DNA of 64,000 bases from Actinosynnema sp. ALI-1.44 (GCF_001984155.1 NZ_MTQO01000054.1:1054001-1118000); one strand, 5' to 3'; positions 7,146 through 15,578 are shown, numbered from the stretch's first letter. Notes: generated by a model not told the origin, from the sequence alone. A program made the numbers and translations.

Positions 7146-10100
7146 ATGGCACCCGATGCGGTGCACCGCACAGTCCTGATTGTGGACGTGGAGAGGTTCA
7201 GCGGGCGGAAGAACCCGGAGCAAAGGAAAGCACGCGCCGCCGTCTACGCGGCCCTGGCGCATGCTCTGGGGGCGCACTGGGGCGCGTGCCACAGCGAAGA
7301 CCGGGGTGACGGGGTGTTCATCCTGGCACCGGCGGATGTTCCGAAGCAGTTCTTCGTGGAGCAGGTGCCCGGTCGCCTGGTGGAAGCGCTGAACGGACAC
7401 AACCGGGTACACGCGGCCGGTGAGCAGATCCGGCTGAGGATGGCGGTGCACGCGGGGGAGGTCCTGCTCGACGAGCACGGTGCGACCGGCGTCGCGATCA
7501 ACCACACATTCAGGTTGCTCGACGCGTCGCCGTTGAAGGATGCCCTCGCCGGGTCCGTCGGTGTGCTCGCGGTGATCACCTCCGACTGGTTCTTCCGTGA
7601 AGTGGTCTGGCACAGCGCCGCGGACGAGACTCGCTATCGCCACAAGCACTTCACGGTCAAGGAAACCGAGGCGGTCGGATGGATCTGCCTGCCGGACGAC
7701 CCCTACCCGCCCGACGCGAACCAGGCGGAGCGGTCGCGGGACGTCCACCCGTATCCCGGCCTGCGTGCGTTCCAACCCGACCAAGCGCGTTGGTTCTTCG
7801 GCCGCGAGACGGACCTGTCGGTGCTGATGGACAAGATCGACCACCGCACCGGGCCGGTCTTCGTCGTCGCCCCATCCGGTGTTGGCAAGTCGTCACTGCT
7901 GCGGGCCGGTGTGATACCCGCGGTGGCCGACAGCGAACGTCAGTGGTTGTTGCTGACCCCGGCAAAGGAGCCCTGCGAGGCGCTGGCGCAACAGGTCGCG
8001 CACCTGGTCGGTGACAGCGCGGCCGACGTCCTCTCGGCAGTCCGGTCCGATCCCGCCCGGCTGGCGGGCATGGTGCCTGACGGGACTGTCATCGTGATGG
8101 ACCAGTTCGAAGAGGTGTTCACCCTGTGCGCCGACGAGGCCGAGCGGCGGTGTTTCATCACCGCAGTGGTCGCGACGCGTGCGGTTCTCGGGGTGCGGGG
8201 CGACTGCTACAACCACTGCCTCGCTGACGATCAGCTCGCGCCGTTCCTGCCCGCGAGCCAGTTCAACCTCCAGGCGATGACTCCGGCCGGGTTGCGGGAA
8301 GCCATCGAGCGGCCGGCTCTGCAGATCGGCGTCGCCGTCGAGCCGGGACTGGTCGAGGTCCTCCTGCACGAGATCGGGACGGATGCCGGACAGTTGCCGC
8401 TGCTGGCTCACGCGTTGGCCGTCACCTGGCAGCAGCGCACGGGCGACAAGCTGACCGTGGCGGACTACGGCCGGACCGGGCGGATCCAGGGCGCGATCAT
8501 GACCACCGCGGACGAGGCATACGCGCGGTGTTCCACGGCCGAACAACGCGCGATCTTCCAGCACATCCTCTTGCACCTGGTCGTGGTCAGGCCCGATGCG
8601 CAGCCCGCCAGGCGGCGCGCGGATCCGGCCGACCTCGTCAAGGGGTTCGACGATCGGCGGACCGCCGAGACGGTGCTCGGCTGGCTGATCGAGAAACGCC
8701 TGGTGACGTTGGACGACAACGCCATCGAGCTCTCCCACGAAGTACTGCTGCGGGAGTGGCCCCAGCTCGGCACCTGGATCGACGCGGGCCGCAACGACCA
8801 GGTCATCCGGCAGCAGTTGATCGAGGCCGCCGACCAGTGGGAAAGAGAGGGCAACCCGGTCGGATCGCTGTATCGCGGCGATCGGCTGGCCATCGCAAGG
8901 CAGTGGCGGTCGAGGACCGAGCACCGCGCTGCTCTCACGCCGCTCGGGCAGGCGTTTCTCAGCGCGTCCACCCGGTACGAAAGCCGCAGGGCCAGACTTC
9001 GCCGGACCGCGGTCGCCATGCTGGCGGCGCTTGGCCTCGTCGCGTCCGGTGCCGCTGTCTACGCCTTCGAGCAAAGCGACATCGCCCACGAGCAACGTGA
9101 CGCGGCGATCTTCAACAAGGTCACCGCTGAGGCGAACCGGACACGGTCCATCGACGCGTCGCTGGCGGCTCAGCTCGATCTCGTCGCCCACCGCATGCGC
9201 CCGGCCGATCCGGACACCCGCACCCACCTGGTCGTCGACGCGAACGCGCCGTTGTCCACCACGTTGCCCAGCAGCAAGATCGTCAACGCGCTGGCGCTCA
9301 GTCCCGACGGGCAAACGTTGGTCACCGGCGGCGACGACCGGACCGTGCGGTTGTGGAACGTCGCCGACCCGGCACACCCGCTGCTGCTGAACGAAAGCAC
9401 CAGCAACGGCCAAGTGCTCCAAGCGGTGGCGTTCAGCCCGGACGGGCAAACGTTGGCCACTGGCGGCGATGATCGGACCGTGCGGTTGTGGAACGTCGCC
9501 GATCCAGCTCGCCCCGAGGTTCTCGGTCAGCCGATGGGGGGACACACCAAGACGATCCGGTCGGTGGCGTTCAGTCCTGATGGCCGGACGCTGGCCACCG
9601 GTGGCGATGATCGGACCGTGCGGCTGTGGAACGTCACCAACCTCGCCCAGCCCACGACACTCGGCCCACCGATGGCCGGGCACACCGGGACCGTGGGTTC
9701 GGTGGCGTTCAGTCCTGATGGCCGGACGCTGGCCACCGGTGGCGATGATCGGACCGTGCGGCTGTGGGACATCACCGCGCCGAACCACGCCGGTCCCACC
9801 AGGCCACCATTGACCGAACACACCGGGGCCGTCTACTCGGTGGCGTTCAGCCCTGATGGCCGCACGCTGGCCACTGGCGGCGATGATCGGACTGTGCGGT
9901 TGTGGAACGTCGCCGATCCAGCTCGCCCCGAGGTCCTTGGCCGACCGATCACCGGGCACACCATCACGATCCGGTCGGTGGCGTTCGGTCCCGGCGGACA
10001 CACGCTGGCCACTGGCGGCGACGACCAGACTGTGCGGTTGTGGAACGTCGCCAACCCAGCCCGCCCGGCGCCTCTCGGCCCGCCGTTGACCGGACATGCC

Positions 10101-10859
10101 GACGACATCCGGTCGATGGCGTTCAGCCCGGACGGGCGCATCCTGGCCACCGGCGGCGACACGAAGGACGAGAACACCGCGCGGTTGTGGAACATCGCCG
10201 ACCCGGCCAAACCCACGCCGCTGACCCAGATCGTGATCGGACGGGACGCCAACGTCCTGGCCATGGCCTTCAGTCCGGACGGGAGGACTTTGGCCACGGG
10301 TACCGAATACAGCGACGCCGCGGTGTGGTTGTGGAACGTCACCGACCCCACCAAGCCCACACTGCGGGCCGGACCCCTCACCGGGCATGGGGACGACATC
10401 CACCGGGTCGCGTTCAGCCCGGACGGGCGGACACTGGCCAGTGGCAGTCGTGACCAGCAAGTCCGGCTATGGGACGTCACCGACCTCGCTTCTCCCGGAC
10501 TCCTCGGCGAACCCCTTGTCGGCCACATGAACCCCGTCTTGTGGGTGGCGTTCAGCCCGGATGGGAAGACGTTGGCCAGCGGCAGCGGCGACAACACTGT
10601 GCTGCTCTGGCAGCCGGAAGACCGGACGCGTCCGGGTCAACCGCTCACCGGGCACCAGGCCGACGTCAACACGGTGGCGTTCAGCCCGGACGGCGCCACC
10701 CTCGCCACCGGCAGCGACGATCACACCGTGCGGCTGTGGGACATGAACGTGCCCCAAGCCATCCAAAGCATCTGCGCCATCACGGGGGACACGCTCACTC
10801 GCGAGATGTGGGACAAGTTCGTGTCCACGGAGCTGCCGTACCGCCCGCCGTGTTCGTGA
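7146..10859 (+). CDS. Nucleotidyl-cyclase-like / STAND NTPase / WD40 signalling protein
   Basis: About 1237 residues; ATG 7146 follows GGGGGAGG. Domains in order: a class III nucleotidyl-cyclase-like domain (about 5-175) keeping candidate metal aspartates in LIVDVERFSG and EDRGDGVFIL plus RMAVHAGEV and GVAINHTFRLLDAS; the HPYPGLRAF entry motif; a STAND NTPase with Walker A APSGVGKSSLLRAG (about 242) and Walker B VIVMDQFEEVF (about 314); a winged-helix region; a membrane span (AVAMLAALGLVASGAAVYAF, about 622-641); then eleven WD40 repeats (about 712-1205) and a Cys-ending tail (YRPPCS). STAND proteins of this type are switch-like sensors often linked to conflict or cell-death responses. The ligand, and whether the cyclase-like domain is active, are unknown. 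It converges on a chaperone operon. Confidence 0.9.
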   Translation: MAPDAVHRTVLIVDVERFSGRKNPEQRKARAAVYAALAHALGAHWGACHSEDRGDGVFILAPADVPKQFFVEQVPGRLVEALNGHNRVHAAGEQIRLRMAVHAGEVLLDEHGATGVAINHTFRLLDASPLKDALAGSVGVLAVITSDWFFREVVWHSAADETRYRHKHFTVKETEAVGWICLPDDPYPPDANQAERSRDVHPYPGLRAFQPDQARWFFGRETDLSVLMDKIDHRTGPVFVVAPSGVGKSSLLRAGVIPAVADSERQWLLLTPAKEPCEALAQQVAHLVGDSAADVLSAVRSDPARLAGMVPDGTVIVMDQFEEVFTLCADEAERRCFITAVVATRAVLGVRGDCYNHCLADDQLAPFLPASQFNLQAMTPAGLREAIERPALQIGVAVEPGLVEVLLHEIGTDAGQLPLLAHALAVTWQQRTGDKLTVADYGRTGRIQGAIMTTADEAYARCSTAEQRAIFQHILLHLVVVRPDAQPARRRADPADLVKGFDDRRTAETVLGWLIEKRLVTLDDNAIELSHEVLLREWPQLGTWIDAGRNDQVIRQQLIEAADQWEREGNPVGSLYRGDRLAIARQWRSRTEHRAALTPLGQAFLSASTRYESRRARLRRTAVAMLAALGLVASGAAVYAFEQSDIAHEQRDAAIFNKVTAEANRTRSIDASLAAQLDLVAHRMRPADPDTRTHLVVDANAPLSTTLPSSKIVNALALSPDGQTLVTGGDDRTVRLWNVADPAHPLLLNESTSNGQVLQAVAFSPDGQTLATGGDDRTVRLWNVADPARPEVLGQPMGGHTKTIRSVAFSPDGRTLATGGDDRTVRLWNVTNLAQPTTLGPPMAGHTGTVGSVAFSPDGRTLATGGDDRTVRLWDITAPNHAGPTRPPLTEHTGAVYSVAFSPDGRTLATGGDDRTVRLWNVADPARPEVLGRPITGHTITIRSVAFGPGGHTLATGGDDQTVRLWNVANPARPAPLGPPLTGHADDIRSMAFSPDGRILATGGDTKDENTARLWNIADPAKPTPLTQIVIGRDANVLAMAFSPDGRTLATGTEYSDAAVWLWNVTDPTKPTLRAGPLTGHGDDIHRVAFSPDGRTLASGSRDQQVRLWDVTDLASPGLLGEPLVGHMNPVLWVAFSPDGKTLASGSGDNTVLLWQPEDRTRPGQPLTGHQADVNTVAFSPDGATLATGSDDHTVRLWDMNVPQAIQSICAITGDTLTREMWDKFVSTELPYRPPCS
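9561..9767 (+). repeat. Identical 69-bp DNA repeats inside the WD40 array
   Basis: Bases 9561-9629 and 9699-9767 are identical and 138 bp (46 codons) apart, which is one WD40 repeat unit. Neighbouring units at about 9421-9500 and 9837-9912 are nearly identical to them. The identity includes synonymous positions, so it reflects recent duplication or gene conversion. Confidence 0.9.
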
Positions 10860-10948
10860 GACCGAGGTGGACCTGACCGCGTCCGACCGGCATACGCCAG
10901 TCCCTGACGGCCGTACGCCACAGTGTCCCGCGATGTCACGGTGAACAG

Positions 10949-10977
10949 TCACGGGGGTGGACGCTCCACCCCCGTGA
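10949..10977. terminator. Bidirectional hairpin terminator
   Basis: 12-bp perfect stem CACGGGGGTGGA / TCCACCCCCGTG with a CGC loop, extended by one T-A pair. It lies between the stop of the STAND gene and the stop of the minus-strand chaperone operon at 10983. Confidence 0.8.
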
Positions 10978-10982
10978 TCCCT

Positions 10983-11471
10983 TCATGCCTGCTCGTGGCC
11001 TGTCTCGGCTGTGCCGTCGAGGACGTTGACCACCACCTGCGCCGGTCGGAAGACCCATTCACCGTGCAGATAACCTCGACGCAGCAAGGAAACCACTGAC
11101 CGGTCGGGACGCTGCGGGTCGTGGTGGGTACCGACCGCCTCGTGGTGCAACGGGTTGAACTGGCCGTCCCCCGGGATCAGCCGTACTCCGTGCCGGTGCA
11201 GGATGTCGAGCAGCTCGTCCCGAACCGAGCCGGCGAACTCGGGGTCCGCGCCGTCGTACTGGTCCAGACGGTCGACCACCAGCGCGAGCGCGTGCGCGAT
11301 CGGCTGCAGGTACTGGCGGAACGCGCCCACTTCAGCGCGTTGCAACCGTTCGGCGTAGTCCGTGATGACCTGCCGCTTGTCCCGGTCGTCGAGCAGTCGC
11401 CTGCGGAACAGGTCGGCCAGTTCGTCGAGCGAGCGCTTGATCTCCGAGGTCGCGTCCGCCGGCTCGGTCAC
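10983..11471 (-). CDS. GrpE-like nucleotide exchange factor
   Basis: 162 residues. A long helical N-terminal half (IKRSLDELADLFRRRLLDDR, then QVITDYAERLQRAEVGAFRQ) precedes a small C-terminal domain (LLDILHRHGVRLIPGDGQFN, HHEAVGTHHD, RRGYLHGEWVFRPAQVVV), which is GrpE-like in layout and motif. In GrpE proteins these parts form the dimer stalk and the beta domain that opens the Hsp70 nucleotide site. GTG 11471 overlaps the Hsp70 stop (GTGA), so the two are translationally coupled. It is the last gene of the operon before a terminator. This is an accessory copy dedicated to the neighbouring Hsp70, not obviously the housekeeping grpE. Confidence 0.8.
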   Translation of the reverse strand: MTEPADATSEIKRSLDELADLFRRRLLDDRDKRQVITDYAERLQRAEVGAFRQYLQPIAHALALVVDRLDQYDGADPEFAGSVRDELLDILHRHGVRLIPGDGQFNPLHHEAVGTHHDPQRPDRSVVSLLRRGYLHGEWVFRPAQVVVNVLDGTAETGHEQA

Positions 11472-12994
11472 TGGACCTCCAGCTCGCGCATCGCCCTGTG
11501 CATGCTCTCCACCTCGGAACGATCGAGGTTGTGCGGCCGGTCGAGCTCGACCTCGCCCAGCGTCCTGTTGTTGGTGAGGTCGAAGATCTCCACGTGTACG
11601 ACACCATCGATGTCGTAGGACATGGTGACCCGCAGGGGAGCGTCCTCGGGCAGGCCCGGTGGCAGTTCGATCGGGCGTTCCAGCAGGCGGGTCACGTACT
11701 CGGGATCTTCGTCGTCGCCTTCGGTGACGGTGAAATCGAGCTGCCGCTGGTGGTGGCGGACGGTGCCGTACTGCTTGACCTGCCTGCACGGGATCTTGCT
11801 GTTGCGCGGAATGATCACATCGTTGATCTCGATGTCGTTGCGCTTGCGGTCCAGGATGATCGTGCCGAGGCTCTGCGAGGTCACGTCGGAGATGACCAGG
11901 CGCCGGGTCAACGACGTGCTGCCCTGGCGTTCCGCGGCGGCCTTCTCGGCGACGATCGCCGCCCCGAGGGCGACCACCTCGTCGGGGTTGGTGCCGGTTT
12001 CCGGCTGGATGCCGGACAGCCTCGTGATCATCTCGCGGACCATCGGCATCCGGGTCGACCCACCGACCAGCAGCACCTTGTCGATGTCCGACCACGCCAG
12101 CCCTGCCTCTTCCAATACCGCCTCGGACAGGTCCTCGGTGCGGCTGAGCAGGTCGGCGGTCATCTCTTCGAACGCGGTCCGCGTGACCTTGATCGTGAAG
12201 TTCTTGCCGTTCGCGGTGACGAAGACGGAGGCCTGTGCCATCTGGCTGAGCGTCCGTTTCGCCATCTCGCACTTCTCGCGCAGGTCTGCCTCGGCCGAGC
12301 CGCCGTCGAGCAGGTCGGGGCCGCCCTGGTCCGCCACGGTCGAGGCGACGTGCTTCATCAACGCGTTGTCGAAGTCGAAACCACCGAGGTTGCGGTCCCC
12401 GTCGGTGGCGATGACGTCGAACTCGCCGCCGCCCAGCCGCATGATCGTGACGTCGAAGGTGCCGCCGCCGAGGTCGAGTACGAACAGTTTCGTGTCGTCC
12501 TGTTCGTGCCCCAGGCCGTACGCGATCGCCGCGGCCGTGGGTTCGTTGATCAGGCGGAGCACGTTGAGGCCTGCGATCTGCCCGGCGTCCTGGGTGGCCG
12601 TTCGGCGGGCGTCGTCGAAGTACGCCGGTACCGTGATGACCACGTCCCGGATTTCCTCGCCGTCCAAGGCCATCGCGGCGTCTTCGACCAGCCTGCGCAG
12701 GATGACGGCCGAGATCTGTTCCGGCCGGTACTCGACGCCGCGGGAGTCGGTGAAGATCCAGTGTGGATCGCCCATCTGCCGCTTGACGAACTGCGCGCAG
12801 TCGTCCGGCATCACCGCGACGCTGCGCTTGGCCATCGATCCCACCAGAGCCGCTTCGCCCTCCTGGAACATCACCACGGACGGCGTCAGGAACTCCCCGT
12901 CGCGGTTCCACAGCAGTTCGGGCGCGCCACCGGACTTGACCACGGCCACCGCGGAAAAGGTGGTACCCAGGTCAATGCCAACTACGCGAGCCAT
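11468..12994 (-). CDS. Accessory Hsp70 (DnaK-like) chaperone lacking the C-terminal lid
   Basis: 508 residues against about 600-640 for DnaK. The ATPase domain is complete: VGIDLGTTFSAVAVV, PAYFDDARRTATQDAGQIAG, INEPTAAAIAYGLG, LDLGGGTFDVTIMRLGGGEF and LLVGGSTRMPMVREMI. A short beta-type substrate-binding domain follows (residues about 385-490) and the protein stops at HRAMRELEVQ, without the alpha-helical lid. GGAGGA precedes ATG 12994; an adjacent GTG at 12997 is an alternative. It sits between a J-like protein upstream (34-base gap) and the GrpE-like gene with which it overlaps by 4 bases, forming a self-contained chaperone set. Confidence 0.92.
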   Translation of the reverse strand: MARVVGIDLGTTFSAVAVVKSGGAPELLWNRDGEFLTPSVVMFQEGEAALVGSMAKRSVAVMPDDCAQFVKRQMGDPHWIFTDSRGVEYRPEQISAVILRRLVEDAAMALDGEEIRDVVITVPAYFDDARRTATQDAGQIAGLNVLRLINEPTAAAIAYGLGHEQDDTKLFVLDLGGGTFDVTIMRLGGGEFDVIATDGDRNLGGFDFDNALMKHVASTVADQGGPDLLDGGSAEADLREKCEMAKRTLSQMAQASVFVTANGKNFTIKVTRTAFEEMTADLLSRTEDLSEAVLEEAGLAWSDIDKVLLVGGSTRMPMVREMITRLSGIQPETGTNPDEVVALGAAIVAEKAAAERQGSTSLTRRLVISDVTSQSLGTIILDRKRNDIEINDVIIPRNSKIPCRQVKQYGTVRHHQRQLDFTVTEGDDEDPEYVTRLLERPIELPPGLPEDAPLRVTMSYDIDGVVHVEIFDLTNNRTLGEVELDRPHNLDRSEVESMHRAMRELEVQ

Positions 12995-13031
12995 CACGAT
13001 CCTCCCACTCCGGGCTCGGCTGGATACACGT

Positions 13032-14210
13032 TCACGCGGCGCCGGCGCGGCCGGACTCGTCGCGGCTCATCTGGTTGATCTTCCAACCCGGCTTGTAGCA
13101 CTGGTAGATCGGCAGACCGATCCACAGCGCCGCGGCGACGAGCGCGATGAGGACCGCCACGCCTTGGTCAGCGAGGCTGAGCACGATCCACCCGACGACG
13201 ATGATGACAGCGCGCTTGAAGATCACTGAGTAGCGCAGGTCGTAGACCCGGTGCTTCGACTGGCACCACGAAAGATATTCGGTCAGGCGCGTGACCTCGG
13301 CCTGGATGTCGCGGTCCGCCGAGACCTGCCGGGCACGTTCCACCAGCGACCGCATCTGGTTGATCTCGTGCTGCCCGGTGACCACATAGGTGTCGCCATC
13401 CGACAGTCGTGGCATGAGCTCGGCCATCCGGATCAACGCCATGGCCAGGTACCTGCCTGCCATCTCGCGTTCCCGGCCGGACTCGGCGAGTGGCTCGAGA
13501 ATGGGTACGGCGCGGTCGGGCTGGTCCATCGCGATCAAGCACGAGGCCATCCCGATCGTCGTGTACTCGTCCGTCGGATCCATCCGCTGCAGGGCTTCGT
13601 AGCAGCCGTACGCGTCGCCCCACTGCCCGAGCCGTTCGTGCACCAGGGCCAGGTCGAATCGGAGGTCCGGATCGTCGGGGCTGAGGTTGACCGCCTGGCG
13701 CGCCTCGAACAAGGCATCCTCGTCGCGGCCGAGACCCGTGCTCGCCCTGGCCTGCAAGCTCCACACTTCGGCGGACTCACCGTAGTTCTGGCGCGCTTCC
13801 CGGGCGGCATAGGACGCCGACAGATAGTCGTTGACAGCGAGGAACTCCTTGGCCTTCCGAAGCCAGTCGCTCCCATCCGCGACAGTGGGAGTCGCCGAAG
13901 GGGCCGCGCCCTGTGCGGCCAAGCGTTGGTCGTAGACACGGCGTTGGTCGTCGTCGAGCAGAACCTGCCGCGCCTCGCTGAGCTGCTTGACCTTCTGCTC
14001 CGCTTCCTGCCGTCGAGTGAGGTCGGGATTGTTGGTCCGCTTCTGCCAGATGCGGAGTTCCTGCTTGATCCTGCTGGTGAGCTCTTCTGATGTCGCGTCG
14101 TGATCCACGCCGAGCAATGCGTAGTAGTCGGTGAGCCGTCCCTGAGTCACGGGGGACATTGGAACTGATCGAAAACGACTTTGCCAGCGGTTGCGCGAAT
14201 TCGTTGTCAT
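13032..14210 (-). CDS. J-domain-like TPR protein with C-terminal membrane anchor
   Basis: 392 residues. An N-terminal J-like domain (about 25-95: RLTDYYALLGVDHDATSEEL through LLDDDQRRVYDQRL) lacks the HPD tripeptide; the corresponding place reads TNNPD. Then come TPR-like helical repeats (about 120-270, e.g. ALFEARQAVNLSPDDPDLRF, ALVHERLGQWGDAYGCYEAL) and two closely spaced hydrophobic helices (about 333-347 and 349-368) that would anchor it in the membrane. ATG 14210 is chosen because AAAGGGA lies just upstream; ATG 14159 has no Shine-Dalgarno. It heads the operon with Hsp70 and GrpE-like genes and presumably recruits that Hsp70 to a membrane client. Confidence 0.87.
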   Translation of the reverse strand: MTTNSRNRWQSRFRSVPMSPVTQGRLTDYYALLGVDHDATSEELTSRIKQELRIWQKRTNNPDLTRRQEAEQKVKQLSEARQVLLDDDQRRVYDQRLAAQGAAPSATPTVADGSDWLRKAKEFLAVNDYLSASYAAREARQNYGESAEVWSLQARASTGLGRDEDALFEARQAVNLSPDDPDLRFDLALVHERLGQWGDAYGCYEALQRMDPTDEYTTIGMASCLIAMDQPDRAVPILEPLAESGREREMAGRYLAMALIRMAELMPRLSDGDTYVVTGQHEINQMRSLVERARQVSADRDIQAEVTRLTEYLSWCQSKHRVYDLRYSVIFKRAVIIVVGWIVLSLADQGVAVLIALVAAALWIGLPIYQCYKPGWKINQMSRDESGRAGAA

Positions 14211-14305
14211 TGTTTCCCTTTGTTGGCGCAACGCAAACAAAAAGCACCACGGCTGAGCTGCGCGTTCGGGGTGTGCGGTGATCGAAAGTTCGCGTCCGAT
14301 GCACT

Positions 14306-14326
14306 GTTGCCTCCAAACCAGGCAAC
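14306..14326. promoter_or_regulatory. Inverted repeat upstream of the chaperone operon
   Basis: GTTGCCT-N7-AGGCAAC, a perfect 7-bp inverted repeat about 100 bases upstream of the J-like gene. A further AGGCAAC half-site lies at about 14404, in the divergent region shared with the small gene at 14476. It could be an operator. It does not match the HspR (CTTGAGT-N7-ACTCAAG) or CIRCE consensus. Confidence 0.3.
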
Positions 14327-14475
14327 GAAGGCTGAAGGCAGCCAGCTACACGCCAATAGCTCGATGTCAAGGAAGAACGCGACAGGGGAGTCGTCAACAT
14401 GTCAGGCAACGCCGTTTTACGTCCAGGTAAGCTCAAGGGCTGTCGTCAGCACGATGGCGGACGGAGGCAGGGGAC

Positions 14476-14682
14476 GTGAGCGGGATCGACAATTGGTACC
14501 TGGACTACGCTCATCGGCACGAGCTGACACCCGGGTTCAGCCCGGACGACGACATCCCTGGTCCGTACGTTCCCGCCTGTCCGCCACGCCGCACGCCGTC
14601 GCACCTCCACGCCCCCGCCGGTGCAGCGTCCGGCGCAGATCGCGTGATCGCCACTCGATCGGCAGTCGGCAGACACAGCTGA
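14476..14682 (+). CDS. Small hypothetical protein (68 aa)
   Basis: GTG start 8 bases after GGAGG. The N-terminus (MSGIDNWYLDYAHRHELTPG) is aromatic and acidic and looks protein-like, while the C-terminal half is low complexity. No family is recognised. It is divergent from the chaperone operon and ends just before the first truncated MBL repeat, so part of its tail may derive from rearranged DNA. Confidence 0.45.
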   Translation: MSGIDNWYLDYAHRHELTPGFSPDDDIPGPYVPACPPRRTPSHLHAPAGAASGADRVIATRSAVGRHS

Positions 14683-14702
14683 TCGTGTGGCAATCGTCAG
14701 GC

Positions 14703-14872
14703 GTTACCAGCCGCGAGTGCGCCATTCGTCGATGTACGTCTTCCTCGCCCAGAATCGAGTCGTCGCCGCGGCCTGGGTAGAACCAGGTGTCATCAAGCAG
14801 CGCGTCGAATAGTCGCGACCGCATGTCGTTGATCAGCGACTCGAAATCTGAAGAGGAGGTGGTGCGGCCGAT
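14703..14872 (-). pseudogene. Displaced 3' fragment of the MBL-fold hydrolase gene, copy A
   Basis: On the minus strand this reads SSDFESLINDMRSRLFDALL then DDTWFYPGRGDDSILGE, matching residues about 174-225 of the intact hydrolase at 19434-20111. The metal-binding histidine of YPGHGDD is changed to Arg. A one-base shift near the end hides an otherwise preserved HIDEWRTRGW-stop ending. There is no 5' part of the gene. It is the most decayed of three such fragments and ends at the hydrolase stop codon, like the other copies. Confidence 0.85.
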
Positions 14873-14888
14873 GTCAACGCGTCCCGCA

Positions 14889-14928
14889 AAGCAGACATGC
14901 CCCGCCGTTTGGCGGGGCATGTCTGCTT
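14889..14928 (-). terminator. Strong hairpin terminator of cspA
   Basis: Perfect 18-bp stem (AAGCAGACATGCCCCGCC and its complement) with a GTTT loop, 9 bases beyond the cspA stop codon on the minus strand. Confidence 0.85.
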
Positions 14929-14937
14929 GATCCTCGT

Positions 14938-15141
14938 TCAGATCAGGGTGACGCTGGTGGCCTGCGGGCCCTTCTGGCCCTGGCCGACGTCGAAGCGCAC
15001 GCGCTGGTTCTCCTCGAGCGACTTGAAACCGCCGCCCTGGATCTCTGAGTAGTGCACGAACACGTCGGCGCTACCGTCCTCGGGGGCGATGAAGCCGAAG
15101 CCCTTCTCGGAGTTGAACCACTTCACGGTGCCTTCTGCCAT
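14938..15141 (-). CDS. cspA: Cold-shock domain protein
   Basis: 67 residues. It carries both RNA-binding motifs, KGFGFI (RNP1) and VFVHYSEI (RNP2-type), in the standard single OB-fold chain starting [27 protein letters not shown] precedes ATG 15141. It binds single-stranded RNA/DNA as an RNA chaperone. A leader of more than 150 bases separates it from the next feature, typical for genes controlled at RNA level. Here it lies alone between copies A and B of the truncated MBL gene, so it may be cargo of an integrated segment rather than the ancestral chromosomal copy. Confidence 0.95.
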   Translation of the reverse strand: MAEGTVKWFNSEKGFGFIAPEDGSADVFVHYSEIQGGGFKSLEENQRVRFDVGQGQKGPQATSVTLI

Positions 15142-15325
15142 GTTGTCTCCTTGTACAGCGGTTACGGCACGCCACTGATGCGACGAACCGGGCCTGTCTG
15201 CGACGGGGACCTTCTCCGGTCGAAACCCGGAGGAAATACGCATTGCCCGCAAACAAAGGTTTCGCGAGCGCGTACTGAAAACACGAACCTAAAACCTAGG
15301 ACCACTGAGAAGTGTAGCACACCGA

Positions 15326-15353
15326 CGGGGGCTCCTGCGTCAGGCAGCCCCCG
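15326..15353. terminator. GC-rich hairpin next to repeat B
   Basis: CGGGGGCT-CCTG / CAGG-C-AGCCCCCG with a CGT loop and one bulged base, 14 bases beyond the downstream end of the truncated MBL copy B. It probably terminated transcripts leaving that fragment on the minus strand, ahead of the cspA leader. Confidence 0.45.
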
Positions 15354-15366
15354 CCAGGTGAAAGTT

Positions 15367-15573
15367 CGCCAGCCGCGCCCGCGCCACTCACTGAGCCGCG
15401 GGCGCTGTTCGCCCAAGGTCGAGTCGTCGCCGTGGCCGGGGTAGAACCACGTGTCGTCCGGCAGGACGTCGAACCGTCGAGAGGGACGTCGTCAGTGAGC
15501 GACTTGAAGTTCTCGGGCGCGGTGGTTTTGCCCACGCCGCTGGGAACAGAGTATCGCGTCAGCGGTGAACAGA
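15367..15573 (-). pseudogene. Displaced 3' fragment of the MBL-fold hydrolase gene, copy B
   Basis: The minus strand reads GVGKTTAPENFKSLTDDV, then after a small deletion that shifts frame, RFDVLPDDTWFYPGHGDDST and LGEQRPRLSEWRGRGW. These correspond to residues about 160-225 of the intact gene at 19434. The stop codon is lost (CGA in place of TAA). Its promoter-proximal edge (15542-15567) is identical over 26 bases to the same edge of copy C (17229-17254) but differs from the intact gene, so B and C share an origin. Confidence 0.85.
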
Positions 15574-15578
15574 CTCAG

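Noticed and set aside
7893-10460. An 855-codon minus-strand frame across the STAND gene, with repeats
   Set aside because: The repeats are the antisense image of the WD40 repeats; no independent domain or ribosome binding site.
9290-10740. CRISPR-like regular repeats
   Set aside because: The regular spacing is the 46-codon WD40 unit inside an intact reading frame; no spacers or cas genes.
10983-12911. A single 642-codon minus-strand protein
   Set aside because: Only the last 162 codons are real (GrpE-like); the rest is an off-frame reading of the Hsp70 gene.
14211-14475. HspR (HAIR) or CIRCE element for the chaperone operon
   Set aside because: No CTTGAGT-N7-ACTCAAG or TTAGCACTC-N9 pattern; only the unrelated GTTGCCT inverted repeat is present.
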